Positions 1-9,970 of a DNA stretch of 64,000 bases are shown piece by piece. The notes beneath the pieces were generated by a model. It saw only the letters and a program-made list of their open reading frames with translations, was not told where the DNA came from and made no database searches. Origin of the DNA: Schistocerca nitens (lineage: Eukaryota > Arthropoda > Insecta > Orthoptera > Acrididae); assembly GCF_023898315.1 (NCBI RefSeq), contig NC_064621.1:128648521-128712520 (forward strand). Reading direction: 5' to 3'. A program made the translations under genes and the position numbers. Position 1 is the stretch's first letter. Each line of letters opens with the position of its first letter.

Positions 1-3
1 CGG

Positions 4-1224
4 ATGGTATCATCATCCCAATACCTAAACCACGCCGGGGCAGAAGGCCAGGATTATAGACCACTCTCTAACTGCGACTATAAGATTTTCGCGTGCATCC
101 TTGGGGCTCGCCTGCGGTCTTCAATTTCTCATAGACTCCTCATAGATCAAACATGCCTCGGTGGTAAGAGTAACGTACATACGGCGCTCGGTGACTACCG
201 ACATATCATCGCACAAGCAGCGGCATGCAGATTGCGTGGGGTACTAGTCGCTATTGACTTCGATCATGCGTTCGACAGAGTGGATCATATCTTTTTGCAC
301 GCAGTGATGGGCAGATTGGGAATCCGACAGGCCTTCATTCTAGTGATCATGCGACTGTTACATGGCGTGCGATCAAAGGTCTCGGTGAATGGGCGGGACA
401 CTAACTACATTGTTATTTCAAGGTCAGTTCGTCAAGGTTGCCCTCTTTCGATATTTTTGTATGCAATGGCTTTGGAACACTGTCTATATGGTCTCCGAAG
501 ACGGCTGGAGGGAGTGCCGTTGCCACAACTGACCTTTCATTGCCGTGCTTATGCTGACGATGTGATGCTGGTGGCAAGGACAGGCGATGAAGTACGTACG
601 GCGTTGACATGGATACAGCGATACGGGATGGCGGCAGGAAGCGTGCTTAATCTACAGAAGTCACGCTGCATGAATGTCGGTCCAGGATTACAACCGGGGG
701 AGGAAGGCCCGCTCATGTTAGTTAAGACCATAAAATGTCTAGGTGTTACGTTCCACACGGATGTGCAGCGGACAGCAGCGGATAACTACCGACGCATATT
801 GAAGCTGATGCGTACAATGATGCTGTTACAGAAATTAAGAGCGTTGGATATGATTCAGAGGGTGACCTATGTTAACGTATACCTAGCACCGAGACTCACT
901 CACGTAGCGCCTTAAACGCGCACAGTGGCATCACGGATACAAGGAACTTCCGGAACCTACGTGAGTGTGGGACACCTGTTTAAGATCCAATGCACAACGC
1001 TTACGCTACCACCTGGAGAGGGTGGACTTGGTCTAGTGAACGTATATGAAAAGGCACGGGCGTTATTCGTCAGTACGATTTTACGACAGTGGCGCGGTCC
1101 ATTTCGCAATATCTCTGGTGCGTTGGCCGATGTACTAGCGCCCACTTCAATGCTGCCCCCAGTCAATAAGGAACTTTTACCTCCCAACGTCGGTATTCTC
1201 AATGTGGTATGTGGTGGTAAATAG
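4..1224 (+). pseudogene. L1/Tx1-like LINE reverse transcriptase remnant (LINE A)
   Basis: Reverse transcriptase of a non-LTR retrotransposon, entering from the left edge, so its 5' part lies outside the window. Visible RT motifs in order are YRPLSNCDYKIFA, AIDFDHAFDRV (first catalytic Asp), SVRQGCPLS and the catalytic box AYADDVM. The frame is open to a TAA at 913-915 and then resumes in the same frame to about 1224, where a frameshift moves the remainder into another frame. It is the same broad family as the LINE at 15.2-20.1 kb but clearly diverged, by eye around 40 percent identical over the shared RT stretch. Family assignment to the L1/Tx1 group is from motif style and the zinc-finger tail and is moderately sure. 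A dead copy. Confidence 0.8.
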
Positions 1225-1618
1225 GAAGTTCGCAACGAATCAACGGCGGCGCGCGATTCATTTGGCAGACACTCCACTATGTTTAGGCTGCGCAACAGTG
1301 GACACTGATGAACATCGTTTAGCATGTAGTGGGACGGCTCCAGTGTGGCACTTGGCACAACAGATATTGGCGTTCCTGTTACGCTCCGCCCCTCACACAA
1401 TTTCGTCAGACATACTTTTTTTCCCCCAAGAATATTTTCCGGTCCAAAAAACCAACGCATTGACACGGGTACGGGGAATGGTTGTGGGCTACGTCCATAA
1501 CGAATCGGAAAAGGACAAAATGGATTGTTGGCATTTTCTCCTGGATGGACACACAAAGCTGCTACAGCATAAGAAATACATTTACCGACCCGCCGGCCAG
1601 ATGGGGTGTGACGGGTGA
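1202..1618 (+). pseudogene. C-terminal zinc-finger-like domain of LINE A ORF2
   Basis: Continuation of the LINE A ORF2 in a shifted frame. It contains the pattern DTPLCLGC...DEHRLAC, a Cys-x2-Cys...His...Cys cluster like the zf-RVT domain at the end of L1/Tx1-type ORF2 proteins. The same block occurs in the LINE at 19.6-20.1 kb (DTPLCPKC...DHHRLTC), which supports the assignment. It ends at TGA 1616-1618, with no clear poly-A tail immediately after. Non-functional because of the upstream stop and frameshift. Confidence 0.7.
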
Positions 1619-1937
1619 GATGAGATAGACGAAGAAGCCGAGATAGACATCGATCACACTTACGGACCCTTAGTTAATTTCGAGAAGACGACCCAGTCCT
1701 ACACCAACATCTGGAGAACGAGTCGATAGATGGCTCTCTTGCTCTATCGATCGTCGGGTCGTGAGCAGGTGTCGCCCCCGACAGGAATTTCATTTAATTG
1801 CTACAGGAGCATGTTTCTTTTGTATTTGTACTATACGCGATGTCTTCATGTCTTTCATTTGGGCATTTTCAGTTTCACTCATTTTCTTACTTACTTAACT
1901 TTCTAATTAGCCACTATAAAATAAACAAAAAAATAAA
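1619..1937. other. Spacer between LINE A and foldback copy 1
   Basis: About 320 bases with no gene I recognise. It may be the 3' untranslated tail of LINE A. A short inverted match occurs around 1720-1755 (GATAGATGGC / GCTCTATCGATC). The right part becomes AT-rich toward the foldback element. Confidence 0.4.
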
Positions 1938-2694
1938 TAAAAAGTGGTTAGCGTTCACGCACTGTAATCGCTGTATCGATGGATCGAGTCCCGATCGTAA
2001 CTATCTTTTTTTTATTTTCAGCACAGTCCTTTTCTTTACTATTTATATTAAAATTGATATAATGGGAAAATACACGTAATCGGATGAACTTCTATTAAAT
2101 TTACAATGTTATTTGGCAGTCTACAAATTTTTATTATCACAAATAATAAAATATTCATAACTGTTGACTAGTAAACGACCAAACGCATAAAATGATACTG
2201 AAAATGTATGCTTGCCCGTGATTTGAGAAATACCTTATACCTGGAATACATGTCTTCCATGTTTTGACGAAAAATACCATACTGCAACTTGTACTCGTAA
2301 CGTCGAAAGCGACGATTAATTATACATATTTCGAAAGCCGTGTGTGCCGGTCAAAACTTGCAAGTAACAGGTAATTTCGAGCTCTTTCCTGGTATAAGAT
2401 ATTTCTCAAATCACGGACAAGCATACATTTTCAGTACCACTTTATGCGTTTGGTCGTTTACTAGTCAATAGTTATGAATATTATATTATTTGTGATAATA
2501 AAAATTTGTAGACAGCCATATAACATTGTAAATATAATAAAAGTTCATCCGATTACACGTATTTTTCCCATTATATCAATTGTAATATAAATAGTAAATA
2601 AAATGACTGTGTTGAAAATAATAAAAGACACTGACGAACGGGACTCGATCCATCGATACAGCGATGACAGTGCGTGAACGCTAACCACTTTTTT
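1938..2694. repeat. Foldback (long inverted repeat) element, copy 1
   Basis: Two arms of roughly 305 bp are reverse complements of each other: 1938-2245 and 2391-2694, around a unique centre of about 145 bp. The match is visible across the whole arm, for example GTGGTTAGCGTTCACGCA at 1944 against TGCGTGAACGCTAACCAC at 2673. Each arm's outer end has a tRNA-like segment: a D-arm-like GTGGTTAGCG and, about 35 bases on, a box-B-like GGATCGAGTCC. No transposase is encoded. A second copy lies at 20.23-20.88 kb. Likely a non-autonomous foldback or MITE-type element; class unknown. Confidence 0.8.
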
Positions 2695-2855
2695 TTTTCT
2701 TTTTCATTTTGTTCGTTATTGATTGTTGTGTTTGGTCGTTCCGGACGTCACAAGACATCCTGTTCAAGTTCGGTGGTTGATCCTTCCACTCAGTTTTTTT
2801 TATTACAGAGGCCAACTGGCTCTCTGACCGAAGACGCTGAGCTACCGTGCCGGCG
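2690..2855 (-). repeat. tRNA-derived SINE (GGTAGCTCAGCG head), minus strand
   Basis: Read on the minus strand it begins CGCCGGCACGGTAGCTCAGC, a tRNA D-arm/A-box-like head, and runs through CTCTGTAATAAAAA to an A-rich tail (the T-run at 2691-2705). I recognise this as a common grasshopper SINE type; identification is from memory of the motif and needs a repeat-library match. It sits where foldback copy 1 joins segment B; the second copy of this region lacks it, so it is a later insertion or accompanies a small rearrangement. Confidence 0.6.
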
Positions 2856-3990
2856 ATTTTCTCAATAATGCTTGATAAGTACGCTCTACTGCTCACATTT
2901 TGTGGTCCTTATGGAGTACTACGAGTGTACGAAGTTTGCAGTAAATCCGCGTTCCAAACGTCGTGTCCTCCCCCTGTCAGACGACTGGTCGGTCTCATTT
3001 CAGTGTCGCGGGAAAACAGGTACCCGCCGACGGCTCAAAAATCAGTGACTTTTATTATTTTCCTGCCGTAGATTCTCATGTTTTAGCAACGCTGCCTGCA
3101 TCTCAGACTGCTGTCCTCCTGCGGCTCTTGTTGCTGCCTTAAGTTCGTGCACGTGGGATGTCAGACAACTCTGCCGTGGACATCGGCCCCTGAGCGCCTG
3201 CATACCTGCTGCCTGTTTCACAGGAGTTGCCGCAGCCGCGGCATCCTACACACCGTTCACGTCGACGTCAGTCACGGACATCGAGTCAGTATCAGCCGAA
3301 TAGCCTTCGGCGTCCACAGCAGCGCCAGTGCTATATGAACGGTTTTCTGGTAGATGTTCACGGTGTTTCACGAGGCGAATGTCGTCACGTGGGCTGGTTG
3401 ACGCCATCTGGCATCGCGTAACACACCGCTCCATCAGTAGCGCCATGACACAGAACTCCCCCATGTCGCCGCCCACATCACACTGAGCGTGGACGGTGTG
3501 GATTTTTTTTTCTTTTTCTTTTTTTTTTTTTTTTTTGGAGGCACCACTTACACCTCACCAACAGAAGCATTTAAGCCGGCCGCCGCTAGCCGCTCACAGA
3601 CAGGGCCGACCACACGCTGCCATGTGGTGTAACATGGAGATTTCGGACCACCTCACTGCCTGGACTGCGTGGTCTTTTAATCCGTTCCACTCAGAGCTCT
3701 GCTTCAGCTTGTCCTCAGAAGATTACTCCCAGGCCACTGTGCCTACGGAAGAGTGCAGTAAGACATAAAGAACCTAGAACGACGCTACTGCTACTACGAC
3801 TGCTAGCGAATGTTGTAATCCAGTACTACTGGAACATGGAGAAAGCGAAGAGAAACTCAAGGACACATAATTACACAAAACTAATAGCATTAAATCTGCC
3901 TATTGGTCTCTATCTACAGATTGGAGGATATCGTGCGAAAAATATGCAAACTGAGTGCTTACTGAAACCGAGCTGATTTTCGGACATTTA
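2853..3990 (-). repeat. Segment B, copy 1 (unclassified dispersed repeat)
   Basis: About 1.1 kb closely matching 20.93-22.13 kb plus 22.78-22.83 and 26.10-26.18 kb (same orientation), and partly 14.86-15.23 kb (opposite orientation). On the minus strand both long copies keep a readable stretch (3246-3476 here) with shared peptides LVKHREHLPENRS and STGAAVDAEGYSADTDSMSV, ending at the same TAG, followed by a helix-forming stretch with VHELKAATRAA. The amino-acid differences look unconstrained, so it is probably no longer coding. Copy 1 lacks the SINE and RTE insertions of copy 2. A T-rich run at 3508-3538 is private to this copy. Confidence 0.7.
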
Positions 3991-4755
3991 TGTAATTAGT
4001 GTTATAAGGAATGTATCGCTGAACTCACGTGTATGACTAGGAGCTGTAAATGTAATAGCATTTGTCAAACTTATTTTTAAGACCAAAGGTTTCGCAATGT
4101 CATTATTCAGTACCTTTGAGACAACAGAATTTGGGCTGAGATTCTAAAGCATCGCAATCCTTGTCTCATTGATGTACTCAAAGGAATCGAAACTCAGGAA
4201 GTAAAAAATTTCACAGAACTTGACTTTAAAACGCCTGTTGTTGCAAACATGCCAAGCGTAGCTCGAAGCGGGCTACGCCCCTCATGAGACATGTTGACAA
4301 CAGGCGCGAGACAACGTTAATAGTGCTTCAGGCTACCACTGAAAATCAATGAACACCGGAGTCTTGTGCCAACTGTTGCGACAAGTATGAGCGCCAACAC
4401 TGCTTCTTATGCCTGGCAGAATGACGACACTATCACAATTGAGGACACACACAGCAGGTGTATCCGTAAAGGAAGCGAAAAGCAAACTCTTTTGAAGAAG
4501 ATTAAAATGGTTTCGAAAGCTGAATTCCTACCCGCTCCTCCTGATGGAACTCAAAGGAACCAAAGACGGAAGAGCGTAAATCGCATGTGCACAACCCAAA
4601 GCTTGACTATATCAGATCGGTTCTTCTGGCACGAGAAAACAGAAAAAGGCTCTCTCTCTCGAAAAACAGCTAAAAGTGATCATTCGAGAGCTATAACTGA
4701 CGATCATATTCAGAGAACAAACCGCAAACTATTCATATCTTCACAGATCTTCAGT
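3991..4755. other. Unclassified DNA with one open stretch
   Basis: No recognised gene. An open frame from an ATG at 4366 runs through about 130 codons before entering the SINE at 4756. Its product is basic and hydrophilic, with no domain I recognise and no homologue elsewhere in the window. It could be a decayed transposase tail or chance. A strong hairpin lies at 4232-4306 and is listed separately. Confidence 0.35.
4232..4306. other. Two-tier hairpin
   Basis: Outer stem CGCCTGTTGT (4232-4241) pairs with ACAACAGGCG (4297-4306). Inside it, CAACATG-like arms and a second stem GCGTAGC / GCTACGC enclose a 9-base loop. The flanks show no repeat boundary. Confidence 0.6.
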
Positions 4756-4980
4756 CCGCAGCTCATGGTAGTGCGGTAGCGCTCTCGCTTCCCACGCCCG
4801 GGTTCCCGGGTTCGATTCCCGGCGGGGTCAGGGATTTTCTCTGTCTCGTGATGACTGGGTGTTGTGTGATGTCCTTAGGTTAGTTAGGTTTAAGTAGTTC
4901 TAAGTTCTAGGGGACTGATGACCATAGATGTTAAGTCCCATAGTGCTCAGAGCCATTTGAACCTTTTTTTTTTTTTTTTT
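4756..4980 (+). repeat. SINE with tRNA-Gly-like head
   Basis: The head contains GCGGTAGCG and GGGTTCGATTCCCGGC, the A and B boxes of a glycine-type tRNA (CTCGCTTCCCACGC around a CCC anticodon-like loop). It continues into the same body as the Ser/Leu-headed SINEs (GTCCTTAGGTTAGTTAGG ... CCCATAGTGCTCAGAGCC) and ends in a T-run of about 18. A diverged TSD is possible: ACAGATCTTCAGT before and ACAGATTTTCAAT after. One of three Gly-headed copies. Confidence 0.85.
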
Positions 4981-7141
4981 GAACAGATTTTCAATCAATC
5001 TATACCATATGCTGTTAAGTACTGGCGCTTCAGTGACACTGATCAATCAAACTATTTACAAGCAGTTGTGACATCCTCAGCTCTGAAAGTCTCCTCTGCG
5101 CCAGACAGCCTACAATAATGAAATTATCTGTGTCCTTTGGAGGCGCATTTTGCAAGCGAACATATGAAATACGACGGCATTCGTGTTATTCGCAAGAGTT
5201 CAGTCATGTTCGAGCCACAATAATTTTGGCATTAATGCATTTGCTTTGTTTGAATTACATGTTTAGGACAATGTGCATGCTATTGGTATGCAAGTATGTC
5301 ATGCCAGTCTTCATCATATATGAAGTGTGCAGGTACTCTGGGTAGAGCGGTTCATACATGTCTTATTAGGTGAACCGTGATTTATTTTCAAAGAATATGC
5401 ATAAGAATTTATTTTATTTACTAGCGATTCATCAAGAACATTAACACATTTAATCACACTATGTAAGCATGGAAGTAGCTGCCAGGGAGTAACTGATCAA
5501 ATCATAACCAAATTCCCTTTAACAAATGGGAATTTTATTCACTTTAATAGTGCGTAAAGGCATTTTTTAAAAGAAACAGTTTTAAAATTATAATCAGAAA
5601 GCACCCTCTAAATATCAAAGTTACAATTTATTCAGAGGCAGAAACAAAGAAGTTTTGACTGTATGAGCTTTTGGGCAGGGAACCTTGCAGCTCTCTTTTG
5701 ACACAGCCGTAGTTACGACCGCTCACAACAGCCCTGAAAGACTACACTGATGCAAATCTGCAACACACCAGATAACTTTAAGAGTTTTAAGAATTCACGC
5801 AAGCACACAAAATATGCACCCCACCCCCCATAGGAGGGATTGAAATGGTACAAAACACTAAGAATTAAAATATTAACCTTGCCACTTGATTTTAACTTCT
5901 AAGAAAAGTGTTACGGTGAAAGGGTGGCACCTTTATATACTAACATGATCATTTAAATAAAAGCCCATGAAATGCTATGTTATATAAAATTCTACAAGGT
6001 TGGTCAAACAATAGTTAAGATGCCCTACAGTGCACAGATACCGCCTCTCAAGATCATAGGCAATAATATCAAAGTTTCCAAAGATCAAAACATATTTCCG
6101 GTATTAGGCCGTTACACTCCAAGCAATAAATTCGTTAACACACCAGATCCGACAAGCAAAACAGAGGGAGCTACTAACGTACGGTAGATTGATAGGGAGA
6201 TTACCGAACAACCCGAAACGCAGGTTGCTCTAACACGCCCCTACTCCACAAGGGAAAAACGAACCACCCAATTTATAAACAACCACCTTCCCGCGGGTGG
6301 GCAAACGGAGAAGAATGGTGGGACGACCCCAAAGCAAAACGGCTGGTGACCTCACAAAAAAAAACAAGCTGAATTTAACAAGAGTAAGTCAAACAACATG
6401 TCACCAATCACTTAACGTCTAATAAACTGCGATTTCTCGACAAGACCTGGCGCAGCACCCCCAAATCGCTCTCCCAAACCGTCCGCTGCCAGCCGCTTCA
6501 ACCGACGCAGGAAGGTGCGCCGATCTCCCGTCTCACGGCGTCGCAGCTCGCACCGGCCAGACTGATGTCGCGGGTTGACTCTTGTTGCTCTCGTGTAAAC
6601 CGCGAAGCCACTACCCCTCGCTATACGCCGCGGCCTACTGGACTCACGTGGCGACCTCACATACGCCGACGCTCAAGACGAACAAGTCATCTTGTGTCTC
6701 AGTGCGCGACCGACCAACCGATAGACCCAACCACCAATGACCATTGCCTGAGCAAACTGGAGCAGACTCGCGCAGACTCAAATGCAGGAACTAAGCCCCG
6801 ACCGGGCGACCACTCGGTTTCTCTTACTGCCTAACAAATGCGGACGAGAGACAGACCACAAGCTGGGGACGATAGACTGACCCAGACTGACCTTCTGGCG
6901 AGCTCATAGCGCCCTTTAAATGCATGTGAACCTTTCCCCTTTCCCACCAGAGGGAGACACCAAAGCTGCGATTGCCACAGCGGCGCCACCGCCAGAAACG
7001 GAGGGTGACTGCTTCACGCTACGCGCTGCGGCGCGCTCTTCAAAACAGCAAATTTTAGCACGACTCATTAGGTTTAGGTGCTCCCAGGTGCAAGGAAGAA
7101 CTGTGGCAGTGCAAACAAATTAAAGACACACATCGGTACTC
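4981..7141. other. Unclassified region, AT-rich then GC-rich
   Basis: No gene recognised. About 4990-6190 is AT-rich with only short open frames; about 6260-7130 is clearly more GC- and CpG-rich, with several overlapping short open frames on both strands typical of GC-rich noncoding DNA. The AT-then-GC layout resembles 9.97-12.0 kb, so the two may be copies of one unclassified element, but I could not find a clean alignment by eye. Confidence 0.35.
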
Positions 7142-8649
7142 TTTTTTTTAATCTTTATTAACACAATTCATCACAACTATATGAAGATACAAAAATATCC
7201 CACCACCTCAATAATTAGTGGGTCTATGTATTAAACTACTAAGATACAGCAAGTTCTACATTTCATTATTTTAACTGGCTTAATTGTGGACAACGTTTTT
7301 CTGTTAAGCTATTCTACTTTTCTAGTTTATTCTGCATCGATTACAGGTGTGCCAGTTGGTATTACAAACCTACTGTTTTAAGGCCTGCTCACTGAGCTAA
7401 ACCCATGTGAGCGTGCCCCTGGGACTGGGCTGGCCAAGTCTGTGTTGTCGCTGCAGTCCCTACTTGTTGTTAGTGTTTTAAATCTACTACTGCTGCTAAT
7501 TGAAATAGTTCCATGTCTAGAGTGCAGTTGTCATAGCCTGGTGGGTAATGCACTCGCTGGCCTGGTCCAGCAGTGCGGCGGACTCGAGTCGAGGGAGACT
7601 GGCCTGCTCCGCAGCCGGCGGTGTGGCGAGTACATCTCAGTCTAATCCGGGTTCCATGTCGTCTGTCTTGGGTTCTTAAAAAGTCTCGCAAGATCTTCTG
7701 TGATACCTCGTTTGCCAATGTGTTGAGAATACTGAAGGTATCGGCACGTCGTATTAGGGCATAAGTGTCGTGATCAGGTAACTGTGCTCACAGGTCATGC
7801 GCCACATCATCATATAACGGGCAGTCATAGATGATGTGCTCAGGTGTTCCGTCTTGAGCGCCACAGCCGCACGCTGGTGTAGCTCTTTTCCCAAACCGCC
7901 ATAGGTATGTCGGGTATGGTCCATGTCCCATGAGAAAGTGCAATACTCCCCTGCTTGGCTCGAAGTGGGTCATCCCAAGTCGCTCTTTAATATTCGGTAG
8001 CAGCTGAAAGACCCTTCTACCACTTTCTTCATTCTCCCCCCTACTTTTTATGGCAGGTTTATCTCCTACCCGAACCCCCAAAATGTCTATCTTTCCCCTA
8101 GTGATCCAGTACCATGCGGCTTGTTCCCTTACCTTTAATGGACATAATCCCATTAGCACCAGTAGAGCCCCCCCCCCCCCCCCCCAGGAGTCGTTCTAAA
8201 GGCCCCTACAGACCACATTATCATGTTTCTTTGCACCCACCCTCGTGAGCCTGTGAGCCCAGACACCACACGCATAACCTATTACTGATGACAGGATTTC
8301 TGTTGTGGTATAATTTGATGAGAGCAGGTGGCAGGTGAAATCTTTTGTGACCAATGTTGATGAGGTTGTTCAGGGTTTCTATGGCGCGTAGTGTAATGGG
8401 TTCGATATGAGATGTATAGCTCCATTTTTCATCAATGATTACTCCGAGATATCGCGCTTCGCGACGCCGAGGAACTGGTGTTCCATCTATTCTTACCGTG
8501 GGATTCCTGACCAGACTGCCTTTTAGGTGGAGGTATGTTGACTTGTTTGGCGCGATTTTTATTTTGGCTTGTTGACACCATTCAGCTAGTATGTTTATTG
8601 CTCTTTCTACTTTTGGTTCAAGTTCGTCACGGCTACGGCCGCCGACCAA
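7142..8649 (-). pseudogene. R1/I-group LINE, RT thumb and C-terminal part
   Basis: Minus-strand fragment of a non-LTR retrotransposon ORF2, 5' truncated. 8649-8221 encodes a post-catalytic RT thumb (RREARYLGVIIDEKWSY). 8159-7788 encodes FLMGHGPYPTYLWRFGK followed by ACGCGAQDGTPEHIIYDC, the RNase H-linked Cys/His tail typical of R1, I and related clades. A T-run at 7142-7149 is the poly-A tail read from the other strand and marks its 3' end. A C-run of about 17 at 8168-8185 and several stops break the frame. The catalytic FADD-type box is missing. Confidence 0.75.
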
Positions 8650-8689
8650 CAGCTGCGATACTTAACTAAAGATGTACAGCAATTCGTTG

Positions 8690-9970
8690 AATGTGCTAGC
8701 GGCGCTTATCACAACGCGGAAGTCCATCATCTCATTCGCGGCGGCGTGGAGACTGCTGACTGGGCCGTGCTTGTGGTTGGTGGCGAACTCCTAAGCGTCG
8801 CCCGTAGTACCAGCTGGAAACTGTCTCAACGCAACAGTTCCGGTTGTGTCCATTGGCGATGATACAACAATCTGTGCGAAGAATGTGGAAATTTGTTGGA
8901 CGGGACCCTGGCACATACGAAGAATTTCCACGCCCACGCCCATCGGTGTCCCACGCCAATCGCGACGAAGTTGCTTCTGAACTCAACAGATTAGAAAAAA
9001 TAGGAGTTCCGAATCCCTTTACTGCAGGTCAATGGGCAACATCACCTGCAATCACAAGAAAAGCGATAGACAATATCAGACTTCGTGGCAACTCTAACCC
9101 ACAGTTAATACTCAAAACAGTGATTGATTGCTTCCACTTTCCACGAATCTCCTACCTGGCTGACAATTATATTCTAAAAATGATTTAGCCGATACTTACC
9201 TTCAACTTTCCCTGGATGAGAAAATTCAAAAAAATTATGGTGGTCAATACACATGTCGTCCTGTATCAGTACCAGCGGTTTCCTTTCGGAAGTGCATATG
9301 CTTCTGCATTATTTTAACGCTTCGCTGAACAAGTTACGTACGTTTCGTAATGTGCAAATTATTTGCATCACATCATTGTATCCGGATAAACACCAGATCA
9401 GCATCTCAAAAATTGGTATCTCTTTTTCTAGTTTTAACTGACGCAGAGTTTAAGTGTAATTTAGCGCAATGTTCAATTTTCAATACTGAAACTGCATATT
9501 TGGGACACCTCGTTGACACCTATGGCGCTCGTCCCTCAATTAAGCTTTTATAGGACATCCGGAGATTAGCTTCTCTTAAAATGTCCGGGAAATACAGGCA
9601 GTTCTGGACAGACTGACCTACCATACCAAATTTACTCCAACGCAGCACAAATATTGCTTTCCTTCGCATCGTCTCTGGCGTAAACTAATCGCTTACAATC
9701 GACTAGAGAATCGGAAAAATCATTTCCAAAGTTGAAAAATGCGTTGCTTCCTGGCCTATGCCTTAGTACTTCGATTCGCAGAAACCAGCAGTGTTTGCAG
9801 CTGATGCATCATCAGATGGGAGAGGGGCAGTTTTATCTCACAACAGTGGAAACACTGAACACTTCATAGCATTTGCGTCTAAGGTGTTGACCACAGCCCA
9901 CACCACCAAAGTCAGCTCTAAAAGGGAGCCTTACCCATCAGAGACGTGGAACTTACTGAAATTAAGGAAA
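8690..9970 (+). pseudogene. Ty3/gypsy pol remnant, left half (RT and start of RNase H)
   Basis: Decayed LTR-retrotransposon polymerase. 8860-9190 carries the RT entry motif (ELNRLEKIGV ... GQWATSPAI ... FHFPRI); 9450-9545 carries CNLAQCSIFNTETAYLGHLV, the segment after the YxDD box; 9790-9900 carries FAADASSDGRGAVLSHN and IAFASKVL, the start of the RNase H domain. Frames change repeatedly and the YxDD region is not intact. The matching continuation is at 13.61 kb on the same strand, so about 3.6 kb of DNA now separates two halves of one element. Family placement is confident; the element is dead. Confidence 0.75.

Noticed and set aside
3246..3476. Segment B minus-strand frame as a conserved host gene
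   Set aside because: Copies 1 and 2 share the same terminal TAG and differ mostly at amino-acid-changing sites, so no sign of selection; more likely decayed element sequence.
4756..4870. Functional tRNA-Gly genes in the SINE heads (also 40.9 and 57.5 kb)
   Set aside because: The acceptor stem does not pair and the sequence runs directly into the SINE body; these are tRNA-derived promoters, not tRNA genes.
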